64,000 bases of DNA from NCBI GenBank assembly GCA_034433795.1, contig DAOUAE010000096.1, positions 1 through 64,000 of the forward strand, given 5' to 3'. This stretch comes from DAOUAE01 sp034433795 (GTDB lineage Bacteria; Chloroflexota; UBA6077; FW602-bin22; DAOUAE01). The notes under the pieces were generated by a model, which did no database searches, was not told the origin of the DNA, and saw only the letters and a list, made by a program, of their open reading frames with translations. The position numbers and the translations under genes are program-made. This document shows, piece by piece, positions 1 through 7,443 of the stretch. Every line of letters begins with the position of its first letter. Position 1 is the stretch's first letter.

Positions 1-155
1 GGGGCGAGGTGGTCTCGTTCCCCTACGAGCAGTGGTACCAGGGGATGAGCGCGGTCCGGGGGGCCGAGGTCGGGGTCCCGCGGGCGGTGGCTCTGATGCG
101 CCCCGAGGGACGGCGCCGCCGCCGGGTCGCGCTCCTGGACGCCGAAGGTCTCTAG
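1..155 (+). CDS. C-terminal end of an unidentified protein (5' end outside window)
   Basis: The third forward frame is open from the window edge to a TAG at 153-155 and gives about 50 residues. It has a protein-like composition, with an aromatic stretch FPYEQWYQ and a basic patch near the end. The competing frame that stays open through this stretch is Gly/Arg/Pro-rich and looks like a GC artefact, so I prefer this one. I do not recognise the family. No function can be given from so short a piece. Confidence 0.4.
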   Translation, partial: GEVVSFPYEQWYQGMSAVRGAEVGVPRAVALMRPEGRRRRRVALLDAEGL

Positions 156-520
156 TCGGGGCCTGCGGCCCCGGTGGTCCAGGCCTCGTGGGGAGAGACC
201 TGGGGGCAGCGCGGACGCTCGCGCATCTTCGTGGCGGCTGTCCCTCGCGCACCCGGTGCGCTGTAAAAAAGCCCCAGAGCGCCGGCAGCACCAGGTGAGC
301 GCCGGCGGCGATGGCAGGGTGAGGGAGGTTGTGCAAGAGAGCGGCCGGGCAGGATGGCGGTGGTGGACTGGTGGGAAGGGGTGGACTTCGCGGTGGCGGT
401 GATCTGAGCGGGCGTAGCCGCTTCGGCGCCGGCCGGTCCCGGGTTTTCGCCACCTCCTCTACCAGCGGGTCGATCCGAGGCCTTGGCGGCGGTGTCCCGC
501 CTGGATCTGGCGAACGCGCC
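156..520. other. Intergenic, no gene recognised
   Basis: Nothing convincing is coded here on either strand. There is a small hairpin (GCGCAC/GTGCGC, about 246-260) followed by six A residues at 265-270. The A-run is on the wrong side for a terminator on either strand. The downstream membrane-protein gene on the minus strand ends at 521. Confidence 0.5.
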
Positions 521-2389
521 TTACTCCGGGCCGGCACCGGGGCGTGGGATGGTGACGGTCTGATCGAGGAGAACAAACGTCCCCGCCGGCCGTCCGTCCA
601 CCTCAACCGGGAGCTGCCGCCCGGTCGCCCAGTTGTACACCCCGACCCGCAGACGGTACGTCCCGGCCGGCACCGTTGGCGGGACGCTGATGACGTGTTC
701 ATCGGCGACGATATCCCCCGGCGCCCACGCCGTTGGGGGATAGCCGGCCTCCGCCCCCGGCGCGTGGTCCTTCTGGGCGACCAGGGTCCCGGCGGCATCG
801 ATAAGGTGCACAAAGACCGAGTAGTCGAAGTCCGGTGGCCGCAGCGCCTGCCAGTACAGGAGCACCTGGATGCGCGAGCCGTCGGCCGTCTGCGTCAGCC
901 GGTAGCCCCGCAGGACGATCATCTGGCCGAACGTCGGCGGAGGCGTGAGGGCCGGTAGTTCCCACAGACTCAATTTGGACAGCGGCACGCGCGGATAGGC
1001 CGGCGCGATAACTGCAAACGGCGTGATCGCCGCCAGGGTCCAGAGGAGGCCGACCAGTCCAACCAGCGCCAGCCGGCCAGGCCGCGATGATCCCAGGGTG
1101 AGCAGGCCCACACTCACCAGCACGGCCAGCGGCGCGATGACCGGAAAGAGATAGCGCCCCTGGTAGCAGGAGGCGTTGCAGCGGGTGATGACCCCCACGA
1201 GAAAGGCCTCCTGGACGAGCACGGTGATGGCGAGCCAGAGCAGTCCAGTCCGCGGCCAGGGGTGGAGCGCACGCCAGCCTCCGCTGCCGACGAAGCGCGC
1301 CAGACCCAGGAGCCCGCCGAGGCTGACCACCAGCCCGCCCAGCGCCAGCCACCAGGGAGCCGGCACGGTCATCCAGCCGAAGACCCCCCAGAACGACCGG
1401 ACCTGGGTGAGCACAAAGTCGCTCAGGTCGCTCCACTGGAGCGGCGTGGTGCGCAGGTTGACGGCGAAGACCCGCTGGTACATCCCCCACCCCAGCGGGT
1501 CGCCGTAGAGGGCCTGATTGTGGAGGAACCAGGGGGCCGGGAGCAGGATGAGGGGCAAGCCCAGGGCGAGACCACCCCGGAGAAGCAGTCCGGGTGACCG
1601 CCGCTGCCAGGCGAGAGACCCCAGCAGCAGCGCGAAGACGAGGGCGACGACCACCCCGCTGAGTTTGGTCAGCACCGCCAGGCCCGCCCAGAGCCCCGGT
1701 CCCAGCCACCGCCACCCCGGCTCCGGCTGGCGGAGCCGCTGGCACAGCTGCCACCAGGCGGCGGTGGCCAGTGTGGTCAGCAGGGTATCGTTGTTCACGG
1801 CCCCACTGATAAACAGAAATTGTGGCGTGCCGGTGACCAGCGCTCCGGCCAGCAGACCAACGGCCGGTTTCTCGGGGAAGAGCGTCCGGCCGAGGGCAAT
1901 GGTCAGGGCGACGGTCGCCATCCCGAGCAGGACGGAGACACCCCGCGCCAGGTGCAGGGCCAGCGCCTGTCCCTGAAACGGAAACGTCTCGGCGGTCGTA
2001 TGTCGGGCGGCGGTGATCTCGGTTCCGCCCTGGCCGGCCCAGATGAAGTGCGGATTTGGTCGGAAGGCGCCGGAGGGATCGCGCAGATCGGCCGGCAGGA
2101 CCGCCAGGGCGGCAAGGAGATAGTACAGCGGCGGCTGGTGGGCCTCGCCGAGCTCCCCTGGACGCTGCTCGGGCAGCCGGCGGTGGGTCACCAGGTGAGC
2201 CAGGTAGGCGAAGTGGCCGACCTCATCCGGGGCCTCCCACGGCGGCGTGACCAGACTGTAGGTGGCGCCGAGGAGCCCGCATACCAGAACGATGCCGACC
2301 GCCAGGCGGCGCGCCCCTCTGCCCGCAGCGGCGCTGAGCGCCGGCGGTTCTCTTCTCCTCCGACTCTGATCGAGGGATGGCGGAGACAC
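521..2389 (-). CDS. DUF2142/GT-C-like polytopic membrane protein (putative glycosyltransferase)
   Basis: A 622-residue integral membrane protein with about ten hydrophobic helices. After the first helix comes the acidic loop motif PPWEAPDEVGH (about 49-59), then HQPPLYY (84-90) and the NND motif (199-201). These are hallmarks of the DUF2142/GT39-like family common in Chloroflexota. The last 130 residues form a soluble beta-rich domain (WAPGD, DEH, AGTYRLRVGVY). Family members are thought to use polyprenyl-phosphate sugars on the outer face of the membrane, but the substrate cannot be read from sequence. Two relatives sit at 59033-61288 and 61440-63658. The GTG start at 2389 has a weak ribosome site, so a later start is possible. 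It stands alone. Confidence 0.8.
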   Translation of the reverse strand: MSPPSLDQSRRRREPPALSAAAGRGARRLAVGIVLVCGLLGATYSLVTPPWEAPDEVGHFAYLAHLVTHRRLPEQRPGELGEAHQPPLYYLLAALAVLPADLRDPSGAFRPNPHFIWAGQGGTEITAARHTTAETFPFQGQALALHLARGVSVLLGMATVALTIALGRTLFPEKPAVGLLAGALVTGTPQFLFISGAVNNDTLLTTLATAAWWQLCQRLRQPEPGWRWLGPGLWAGLAVLTKLSGVVVALVFALLLGSLAWQRRSPGLLLRGGLALGLPLILLPAPWFLHNQALYGDPLGWGMYQRVFAVNLRTTPLQWSDLSDFVLTQVRSFWGVFGWMTVPAPWWLALGGLVVSLGGLLGLARFVGSGGWRALHPWPRTGLLWLAITVLVQEAFLVGVITRCNASCYQGRYLFPVIAPLAVLVSVGLLTLGSSRPGRLALVGLVGLLWTLAAITPFAVIAPAYPRVPLSKLSLWELPALTPPPTFGQMIVLRGYRLTQTADGSRIQVLLYWQALRPPDFDYSVFVHLIDAAGTLVAQKDHAPGAEAGYPPTAWAPGDIVADEHVISVPPTVPAGTYRLRVGVYNWATGRQLPVEVDGRPAGTFVLLDQTVTIPRPGAGPE

Positions 2390-2525
2390 CGTCCGCTTTC
2401 CCGGCGCGGTCGGTCGACGACCTCATGGTGGAGAAGCCGGGCCTGACTGTCAAGGACGGTCGAGAGAGCGCATTCTCCAGACAGCCTGGTCGAGGTCGGC
2501 CACCCTCAGGGCTGCCTGGCGAAGG

Positions 2526-2786
2526 TCAGTCTTCGGCTTCCTCCTGGACCGTTCCCTCCTGCTCGGGCTCCTGCTCAGCCGTCGCGCGGTCCTCCTGCTC
2601 GGCCGCCTGATCGTCGGGCTTCTCCGCTTCGACCGCCTCGTCCGTCTCGCGGTGCTCGGCCTGCTCGGTCTGGAGATGGGGGCCGGACCGGCTGGTTGTC
2701 CCACCCGGGCCGCCCCGGCCAGGGTGCCCCCACCGAAGGAGGCCTTCCCCAAAGCAGCCGGACGACCTTTCCCGATTCCCATTCCC
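2526..2786 (-). pseudogene. Possible gene remnant encoding an acidic Glu/Gln-rich tail
   Basis: Reading the minus strand toward a TGA at 2526-2528, the last 50 codons give an unusually acidic segment rich in Glu, Gln, Asp and Ala (ending QEEAED). Such composition is not the usual by-product of GC-rich antisense sequence, which yields Arg, Pro and Gly. The frame is closed upstream by TAA at 2787-2789 and has no ATG, GTG or TTG before the acidic part. It is either the tail of a decayed gene, a frameshifted gene, or chance. Confidence 0.25.
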
Positions 2787-2809
2787 TTAAGGACCGGGAA
2801 TCGGGAAAG
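2767..2809. repeat. Perfect 14-bp inverted repeat
   Basis: CTTTCCCGATTCCC at 2767-2780 is repeated as its exact reverse complement at 2796-2809, with a 15-base spacer containing TTAA. There is no T-tract after either arm, so it is not a standard terminator. It could be an operator, a REP-like element or a scar of a lost element. Confidence 0.7.
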
Positions 2810-3194
2810 TCTGCTTATCTGCTTTCCGAACATGCTGAGCGAAGATTTAGGTGAGGGACGGGAACCCGCTGCGACCGGCAATCTTCTCACGAGGGGAACT
2901 CCCGGTCCACAGACAGTCTATTTTTACGTGCACCGGCCTCGGGTCTCTGGTGCCCTCTGGGCGGCTGCCGGCGCGGGGGCTGGCGACTCTCCTCTTGGCA
3001 GGGGAGCCCCGGGGGGCGTGGGCTGGGGCCTGCACTCTATACAGCAGGAGACCGGCGCTGGTGTTGGCGGCGCCGATCTATCGGGCGGGCCGGTCAGGGC
3101 GATCCGCCGTCCTCGTTCTCGCCCCCCGACGCTCTCCTGTCAAGGTCGCCCTGATGCCAGTTCTCCCACCGGGGGGAGGGACGACGGTGCACAC

Positions 3195-3220
3195 AAAAAC
3201 GGCCCGATTTTTCGGGCCGT
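3195..3220 (-). terminator. Rho-independent terminator of tRNA-Lys
   Basis: On the minus strand a 9-bp perfect stem (ACGGCCCGA with TCGGGCCGT, 4-base loop) is followed by TTTTT. It begins two bases after the CCA end of the tRNA. Confidence 0.9.
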
Positions 3221-3221
3221 T

Positions 3222-3297
<76 letters not shown>

Positions 3298-3310
3298 AAC
3301 ACCGCTTACT

Positions 3311-3339
3311 ATTATACCGCCAACACCCATATCGCGCAA
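3311..3339 (-). promoter_or_regulatory. Promoter of tRNA-Lys
   Basis: On the minus strand: -35 TTGCGC (3334-3339), 17-base spacer, -10 TATAAT (3311-3316), 13 bases before the tRNA. The -10 is a perfect sigma70-type hexamer. Confidence 0.85.
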
Positions 3340-3587
3340 GAGGTCGGCGCGCCGGCCTTTTCGAAAACACCCGGACCAGCCCGCGCCGGCCCCCGGCGAA
3401 CCACCAGGGCCCGGAGCCGACCCGGCCCCGGGGAACCCTGGGTCGATCCGGCCAGCATGGCTGGCCAGACTGACCACGCCCGGGCGCGAGGCGCCGGCCC
3501 GACCACGGCGGCTCCCGCGGAACACGCCGCCCGCACCGGGCCGCCCGCCTCCCCCATGACCCGCCCGATATTATGTTAAGGAGTTGA

Positions 3588-4595
3588 ATGGGCGACGCCT
3601 CTCACCCCCTGCGCTCTCTCACCGAGCCAGGCTACCTCGGCGTGGACGGCGGAGGCACCAAGACGGTGGCGGTCGTCCTCGACGCCACCGGCACCGTCCG
3701 CGGTCGCGCCACCGCCGGCCCCTCGGGCTACAAGACCGTCGGCCTGGCCGCGGCTCTCGCTACCCTTCAGACGGTCGCCGCCCAGGCCGTCGCCGCCGCC
3801 GGCCACCCGCCCATCGCCCGGGCGGTCTTCGGCCTGAGCGACCTCGATGTCCCCGCCGACTGCGAACGCCTCGCTCACCCTCTCCAGGCTGCCCTCCGGT
3901 CGGCCGGCCTGACCATCGCCCGCTGCGACCTCTGTAACGACGCCGTCATCGCCCTGGCCAGTGGCGGCGCCCTCGACCAGGGGATCGTGGTCGTCGCCGG
4001 CACCGGCTCGGTCGCCTTCGGCCTGGCCGGCGGCCGGGAGGCCCGGGCCGGCGGGTGGGGCCCACCCTTCGGTGACGAGGGCAGCGCCTACTGGCTCGGC
4101 GCCCAAGCCATCAGCCAGGCCCTGCGCCTGGCTGACGCTGGCCAGCCCACGCACCCGCTGGTCCAGACCGTCACCCGGGCCCTGGGTTTCGCCACCCTGA
4201 CCGACCTGGTGGCCGAACCGGTCGAGGCCTGGACCCGCGACCGCGTCGCCGCCCTGGCCCCGGCTCTCGCCGATCTCGCGCGCACCGGCGAACCCATCGC
4301 CCGGACGATCTTCCGAACGGCTGCCCGCGAACTGGCCCGCCTGGCCACCACCCTGGCAGCGCGCCTGGACCTGACCGGCACCGCCTTCGACCTGGTCCTG
4401 GTCGGCGGCGTCTGGCAAACCCCTCTCCCGGAGTTCCACCAGACGTTCCGCCGCGCTGTCCGGCACCGGGCCCCCGGCGCCCGACTGGTCTTTCCGCCGG
4501 TCGAGCCGGCGGTCGGGGCCGCCCGGCTGGCGCGCTTCCTCGACCAGTCCGGCCGCCCCTGTCCCAGCGGCCTCATCCGCCTCCCGGGCGGGTGA
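3588..4595 (+). CDS. BadF/BadG/BcrA/BcrD-family ATPase (N-acetylglucosamine kinase-like)
   Basis: A 335-residue ASKHA-fold kinase. The N-terminal phosphate-1 motif GVDGGGTKT (18-26) and the second glycine-rich loop GTGS (about 140) bind ATP, and GDEGSAYWLG follows, as in the eukaryote-type GlcNAc kinase branch. The likely reaction is ATP-dependent phosphorylation of an amino sugar, perhaps recycled from cell wall. The ATG at 3588 has AAGGAG at 3578-3583, five bases upstream, which fixes the start. It converges on the phosphatidyltransferase gene and overlaps it by 23 bases. The family also contains 2-hydroxyacyl-CoA dehydratase activators, but the four-Cys cluster expected there is absent. 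Confidence 0.85.
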   Translation: MGDASHPLRSLTEPGYLGVDGGGTKTVAVVLDATGTVRGRATAGPSGYKTVGLAAALATLQTVAAQAVAAAGHPPIARAVFGLSDLDVPADCERLAHPLQAALRSAGLTIARCDLCNDAVIALASGGALDQGIVVVAGTGSVAFGLAGGREARAGGWGPPFGDEGSAYWLGAQAISQALRLADAGQPTHPLVQTVTRALGFATLTDLVAEPVEAWTRDRVAALAPALADLARTGEPIARTIFRTAARELARLATTLAARLDLTGTAFDLVLVGGVWQTPLPEFHQTFRRAVRHRAPGARLVFPPVEPAVGAARLARFLDQSGRPCPSGLIRLPGG

Positions 4596-5157
4596 GACGC
4601 GCGACATGCCAGACCCGCTGCAGCACTGTCCAGTGGGCGGCCACCGCCAGCACCCAGAGCGTCAGCACCGGCTGCCCCAGGAGCAGCCCCAGGCCCAGCA
4701 TGGCGACCCGCGCCGGCCGGTCGAACCAGCCGACCTCACAGCGCAGACCGAGCCCCTCCGCCCGGGCCCGGGTGTAACTGACCATGAACGACCCGATGAG
4801 AGCCAGCGTCACCGGGACCGCTCCTCCCATCTCGCCCTGCCGCAGAAACAGCCCCAGCAGGCCCAGCAGGACCACCGCCTCGGAGAAGCGGTCCAGGGTG
4901 GAGTCCAGGAAGGCCCCGAAGACGCTCGACCGGCCCGCCGCCCGGGCCAGGGCTCCGTCAAGAAGGTCGGTGGCCCCGGCCAGCCAGACCAGGAGCCCGC
5001 CCACCGGCCCGACCCCCAGGGCCAGCAGCCCACCGACCACCCCGTTGAGCAGAAAGCCCGCCAGTGTCAGGACGTTCGGACTCACCCCCGCCTGGACCAG
5101 CGGCTGGACCAGCCTCTCCGCCCCCTGGCGGGTCCGCGCTTTCATCTCCGCCAGCAT
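4573..5157 (-). CDS. pgsA: CDP-alcohol phosphatidyltransferase (PI-phosphate-synthase-like)
   Basis: A 194-residue membrane enzyme with the full CDP-alcohol phosphotransferase signature D-x2-DG-x2-AR-x8-G-x3-D-x3-D (DLLDGALAR ... LDSTLDR, about residues 64-90) and several hydrophobic helices. It transfers a phosphatidyl group from CDP-diacylglycerol to an alcohol. It is the last gene of an operon after a lysophospholipid-type acyltransferase and a PimA-like mannosyltransferase. That set matches the mycobacterial PI-synthase/PIM locus, so inositol phosphate is the likely acceptor. Glycerol phosphate (PgsA) is the alternative. It starts 14 bases after the stop of the mannosyltransferase gene. 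Confidence 0.8.
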   Translation of the reverse strand: MLAEMKARTRQGAERLVQPLVQAGVSPNVLTLAGFLLNGVVGGLLALGVGPVGGLLVWLAGATDLLDGALARAAGRSSVFGAFLDSTLDRFSEAVVLLGLLGLFLRQGEMGGAVPVTLALIGSFMVSYTRARAEGLGLRCEVGWFDRPARVAMLGLGLLLGQPVLTLWVLAVAAHWTVLQRVWHVARLTRPGGG

Positions 5158-5171
5158 CGCCTCTCCTCTCT

Positions 5172-6398
5172 TCAGACCGGCCCGCTCGCCGCCGACCAGC
5201 CCGCCCCCATGACCAGCCGCAGCCGACGGCCCAGACGGGCCACCTGGCTCCAGAGCCGCCGCTCGAAGGGCGGCACCTCCGGCGGCGCCCGCCGGACCAT
5301 CTCGTAGTAGGCGAGAATCTCGCGGGCGATCCGCGACCAGTCGTAGCGCTCGGCGGTCCGCCGTCCGGCCATCCCGTACCGGGCCGCCCGGGCCGGGTCG
5401 GTCAGGATGCTGAGCAGCGCCGCCGCCAGGGCCCCGCTATCGCCGGGCGGAACCAGCCGTCCCTCCACTCCGTCGGCCATCACCCAGCGGTAGCCCTCGA
5501 TGTCCGAGGCGACGATCGGCTTGCCGGCCGCCATCGCCTCCAGGAGCACGATGCCGAAACTCTCACCGAAGGTGGCCGGCGCACAGAAGACGTCGCACGA
5601 GGCGTACAGCCGCACCAGCGTCTCGCGTGGCACCCAGCCGTACAGCCGCACGGCCTGCAGCCCCAGGGCCGCGATCCATTCCTGAACCTGGGCGCGCATG
5701 TCCGGGGACCCGTCGCCGACGACCAGCAGCCGGGTCTGGGGCCGGTGCGCCTGGACCTGAGCCATCGCCTCCAGCAGATACCGCAGCCCCTTGCGCTTCT
5801 CCAGCCGACCGACGAAGAGCACGTTCTGCCAGCCGTCGCGCACCTCGGGCAGCGGCTCCGCCTGGGCGAACTCGCTGACCCAGATGCCGTTGGGGATGAC
5901 GGTGTAGTCGCCGGGGAAGTGCTGGGCGACAAAGCGCCGGGCCGGTTCGGAGACGGCGATCCGCCCGTGCAGTTTGCGGATCAGACGGCGGAGGAGAGGA
6001 CGCATGTAATAGTAGGCCAGATCGCTGTCCCAGTAGGCGTGGAAGGTGCCGATGTTGACGGTCGTCGAATGCCGCAGTACGGTGAGCGGCAGCGCCGGCA
6101 GGAGCGGCTCGTGCAGGTGGATGATGTCGAACTGCTCGCGCCGGAGCAGCCGTTTGACCCGCCCCGACAGCCGCAGGGACAGGGTGATCCGGGCGACGGT
6201 GCCGTAGGCCGGCACCGAGACCACGCTGCCCAGCCGGACCACCGCCGGACCCGGCCGGGGCGGAACCGGCCGGGCGGCTGGGGTCAGAATGGTGACCTGG
6301 TGGCCCAGGTCGGCGAGGGCGCGCCCGAGCTGGGTGATGTGCTCGACCACACCCCCCGGTGTGAGATAGTCATACGGGCAGACCAGCGCGATCTTCAC
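5172..6398 (-). CDS. GT4-family glycosyltransferase, PimA-like
   Basis: A 408-residue GT-B glycosyltransferase. The N-terminus has the acceptor-side glycine loop CPYDYLTPGGVVEH (8-21). The C-terminal half has the sugar-nucleotide part: VGRLEKRKG and the GT4 E-x7-E box GESFGIVLLEAMAAGKP. These are the features of PimA, which mannosylates phosphatidylinositol on the cytoplasmic membrane face. The start overlaps the upstream acyltransferase by 29 bases and the next gene encodes a CDP-alcohol phosphatidyltransferase, so the three are co-translated. GDP-mannose as donor is inferred from context. Other GT4 specificities cannot be excluded. Confidence 0.8.
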   Translation of the reverse strand: MKIALVCPYDYLTPGGVVEHITQLGRALADLGHQVTILTPAARPVPPRPGPAVVRLGSVVSVPAYGTVARITLSLRLSGRVKRLLRREQFDIIHLHEPLLPALPLTVLRHSTTVNIGTFHAYWDSDLAYYYMRPLLRRLIRKLHGRIAVSEPARRFVAQHFPGDYTVIPNGIWVSEFAQAEPLPEVRDGWQNVLFVGRLEKRKGLRYLLEAMAQVQAHRPQTRLLVVGDGSPDMRAQVQEWIAALGLQAVRLYGWVPRETLVRLYASCDVFCAPATFGESFGIVLLEAMAAGKPIVASDIEGYRWVMADGVEGRLVPPGDSGALAAALLSILTDPARAARYGMAGRRTAERYDWSRIAREILAYYEMVRRAPPEVPPFERRLWSQVARLGRRLRLVMGAGWSAASGPV

Positions 6399-7278
6399 TG
6401 GCCGACCTCACCGCCCTTTCTTGCCAGAGAGGGGTGGTGACCACCCACTGCTCGGGGGCCAGCCCGATCACCGTCTCCAGGCGTCTGGCCACCTGCTGCG
6501 TCCCGCGCTGGACCTCCTCCCGCAGCCGTGGGCTCTCCCGCCGCAGGACCAGCGGCGGCAGCAGCCACAGACGGTAGCGGCCATCGTCCAGCCGGTAGGT
6601 TCCGGCGACGATGATCGGTGCACCGGTGCGCAGGGCCAGGACGGCCGGCGCATCGGGCAGCCGGGCTGGCTGGCCGAAGAAGGTGACCGTCACCCCGATG
6701 CCCTGGATGTCGCGGTCGGCCCCCAGAGCCACGATCTCGCCGCGCCGGAGGGCGGTCAGCGCCTGCCCCAACGCCCCCTCGTCCAGTGGCACCAGCCGCA
6801 GGCCGGGTCCCTCGCGAACCCGGCAGAGCAGGTCCAGCCGCCGTCGGGGACGCACCGGCTCGACCGGCAGCGTCACCCGCAGGCCCCGGGCGCTGGCGAC
6901 CCGGGCCAGGGTGTCGAAGGGACCCAGGTGGGGAGCGGCGACGATGACGCCCCGTCCCAGGGCCAGAGCCTGCTCGAGATACTCCCAGCCCTCGATCTCC
7001 GTCCGCCGATCCACCGCCTCCGGCCCCTGACCGGCCGTGGCGAAGAGATCGAGGTAGTTCCACACCAGGTGTCGGAAGACCTGGCGGGCGAGCCGTTGCC
7101 GCCCGGCCGGATCAAGGGCTGGGCGGACCACCGTCAGATTGCTCAGGACCGCTCGCCGTCGGCCGGAGCAGACCAGCCACAGGAGGTCGCCCAGCGCCGT
7201 GGCCAGCGCCGCCCGCAGCCAGCCTGGCAGATGGGGTCCCAGATGCCTTCCGCACCAGTACACCAGATACAGAAGCAT
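6370..7278 (-). CDS. Lysophospholipid acyltransferase family protein (PatA/HtrB-like)
   Basis: A 302-residue LpxL/HtrB-family acyltransferase. It has an N-terminal hydrophobic segment, the catalytic APHLGPFD (the H-x4-D box) and a downstream GADRDIQGIGV block that corresponds to the second conserved acyltransferase motif. In the mycobacterial locus the equivalent enzyme (PatA) acylates the mannose of PIM1. I place the start at ATG 7278. The open frame runs far upstream, but that part is antisense to the protease and is Gly/Arg-rich. It is the first gene of the acyltransferase-mannosyltransferase-phosphatidyltransferase operon, and its reading frame overlaps the next by 29 bases. Confidence 0.8.
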   Translation of the reverse strand: MLLYLVYWCGRHLGPHLPGWLRAALATALGDLLWLVCSGRRRAVLSNLTVVRPALDPAGRQRLARQVFRHLVWNYLDLFATAGQGPEAVDRRTEIEGWEYLEQALALGRGVIVAAPHLGPFDTLARVASARGLRVTLPVEPVRPRRRLDLLCRVREGPGLRLVPLDEGALGQALTALRRGEIVALGADRDIQGIGVTVTFFGQPARLPDAPAVLALRTGAPIIVAGTYRLDDGRYRLWLLPPLVLRRESPRLREEVQRGTQQVARRLETVIGLAPEQWVVTTPLWQERAVRSASEDRAGLPV

Positions 7279-7431
7279 CGCCCTGCCCTGGAGGCCGTGA
7301 TTCTCGGCGCCATGATACCGGATCGGTCCGCCCGGATCACGCGCGGCCTGGCGGCCTCTCCCTGAATCGAAGAGACCAGAGGCGGCTGAAAGTAGGAAAA
7401 CTTTCGCAGACTGCCCCCCTCGTCCGGCCGG

Positions 7432-7437
7432 TACAAT
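7432..7437 (+). promoter_or_regulatory. Possible -10 element, leaderless start of the protease
   Basis: TACAAT lies six bases before the GTG at 7444, so transcription would begin at or next to the start codon. No clear -35 is seen at 16-18 bases and there is no ribosome site. Confidence 0.3.
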
Positions 7438-7443
7438 CGGTGC

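Larger units (their letters stand above)
2390..3194. other. Long gene-poor stretch with inverted repeat and an acidic ORF remnant
   Basis: About 800 bases without a convincing complete gene. Two things stand out: a perfect 14-bp inverted repeat (2767-2780 and 2796-2809) and a minus-strand open stretch (2526-2786) with an acidic C-terminus. Other open frames are Arg/Pro/Gly-rich and look like GC artefacts. The rest holds nothing I recognise. Confidence 0.5.

Noticed and set aside
246..270. Hairpin followed by A-run, looked like a terminator
   Set aside because: The A-run is 3' on the plus strand and the matching T-run is 5' of the hairpin on the minus strand, so it fits neither direction.
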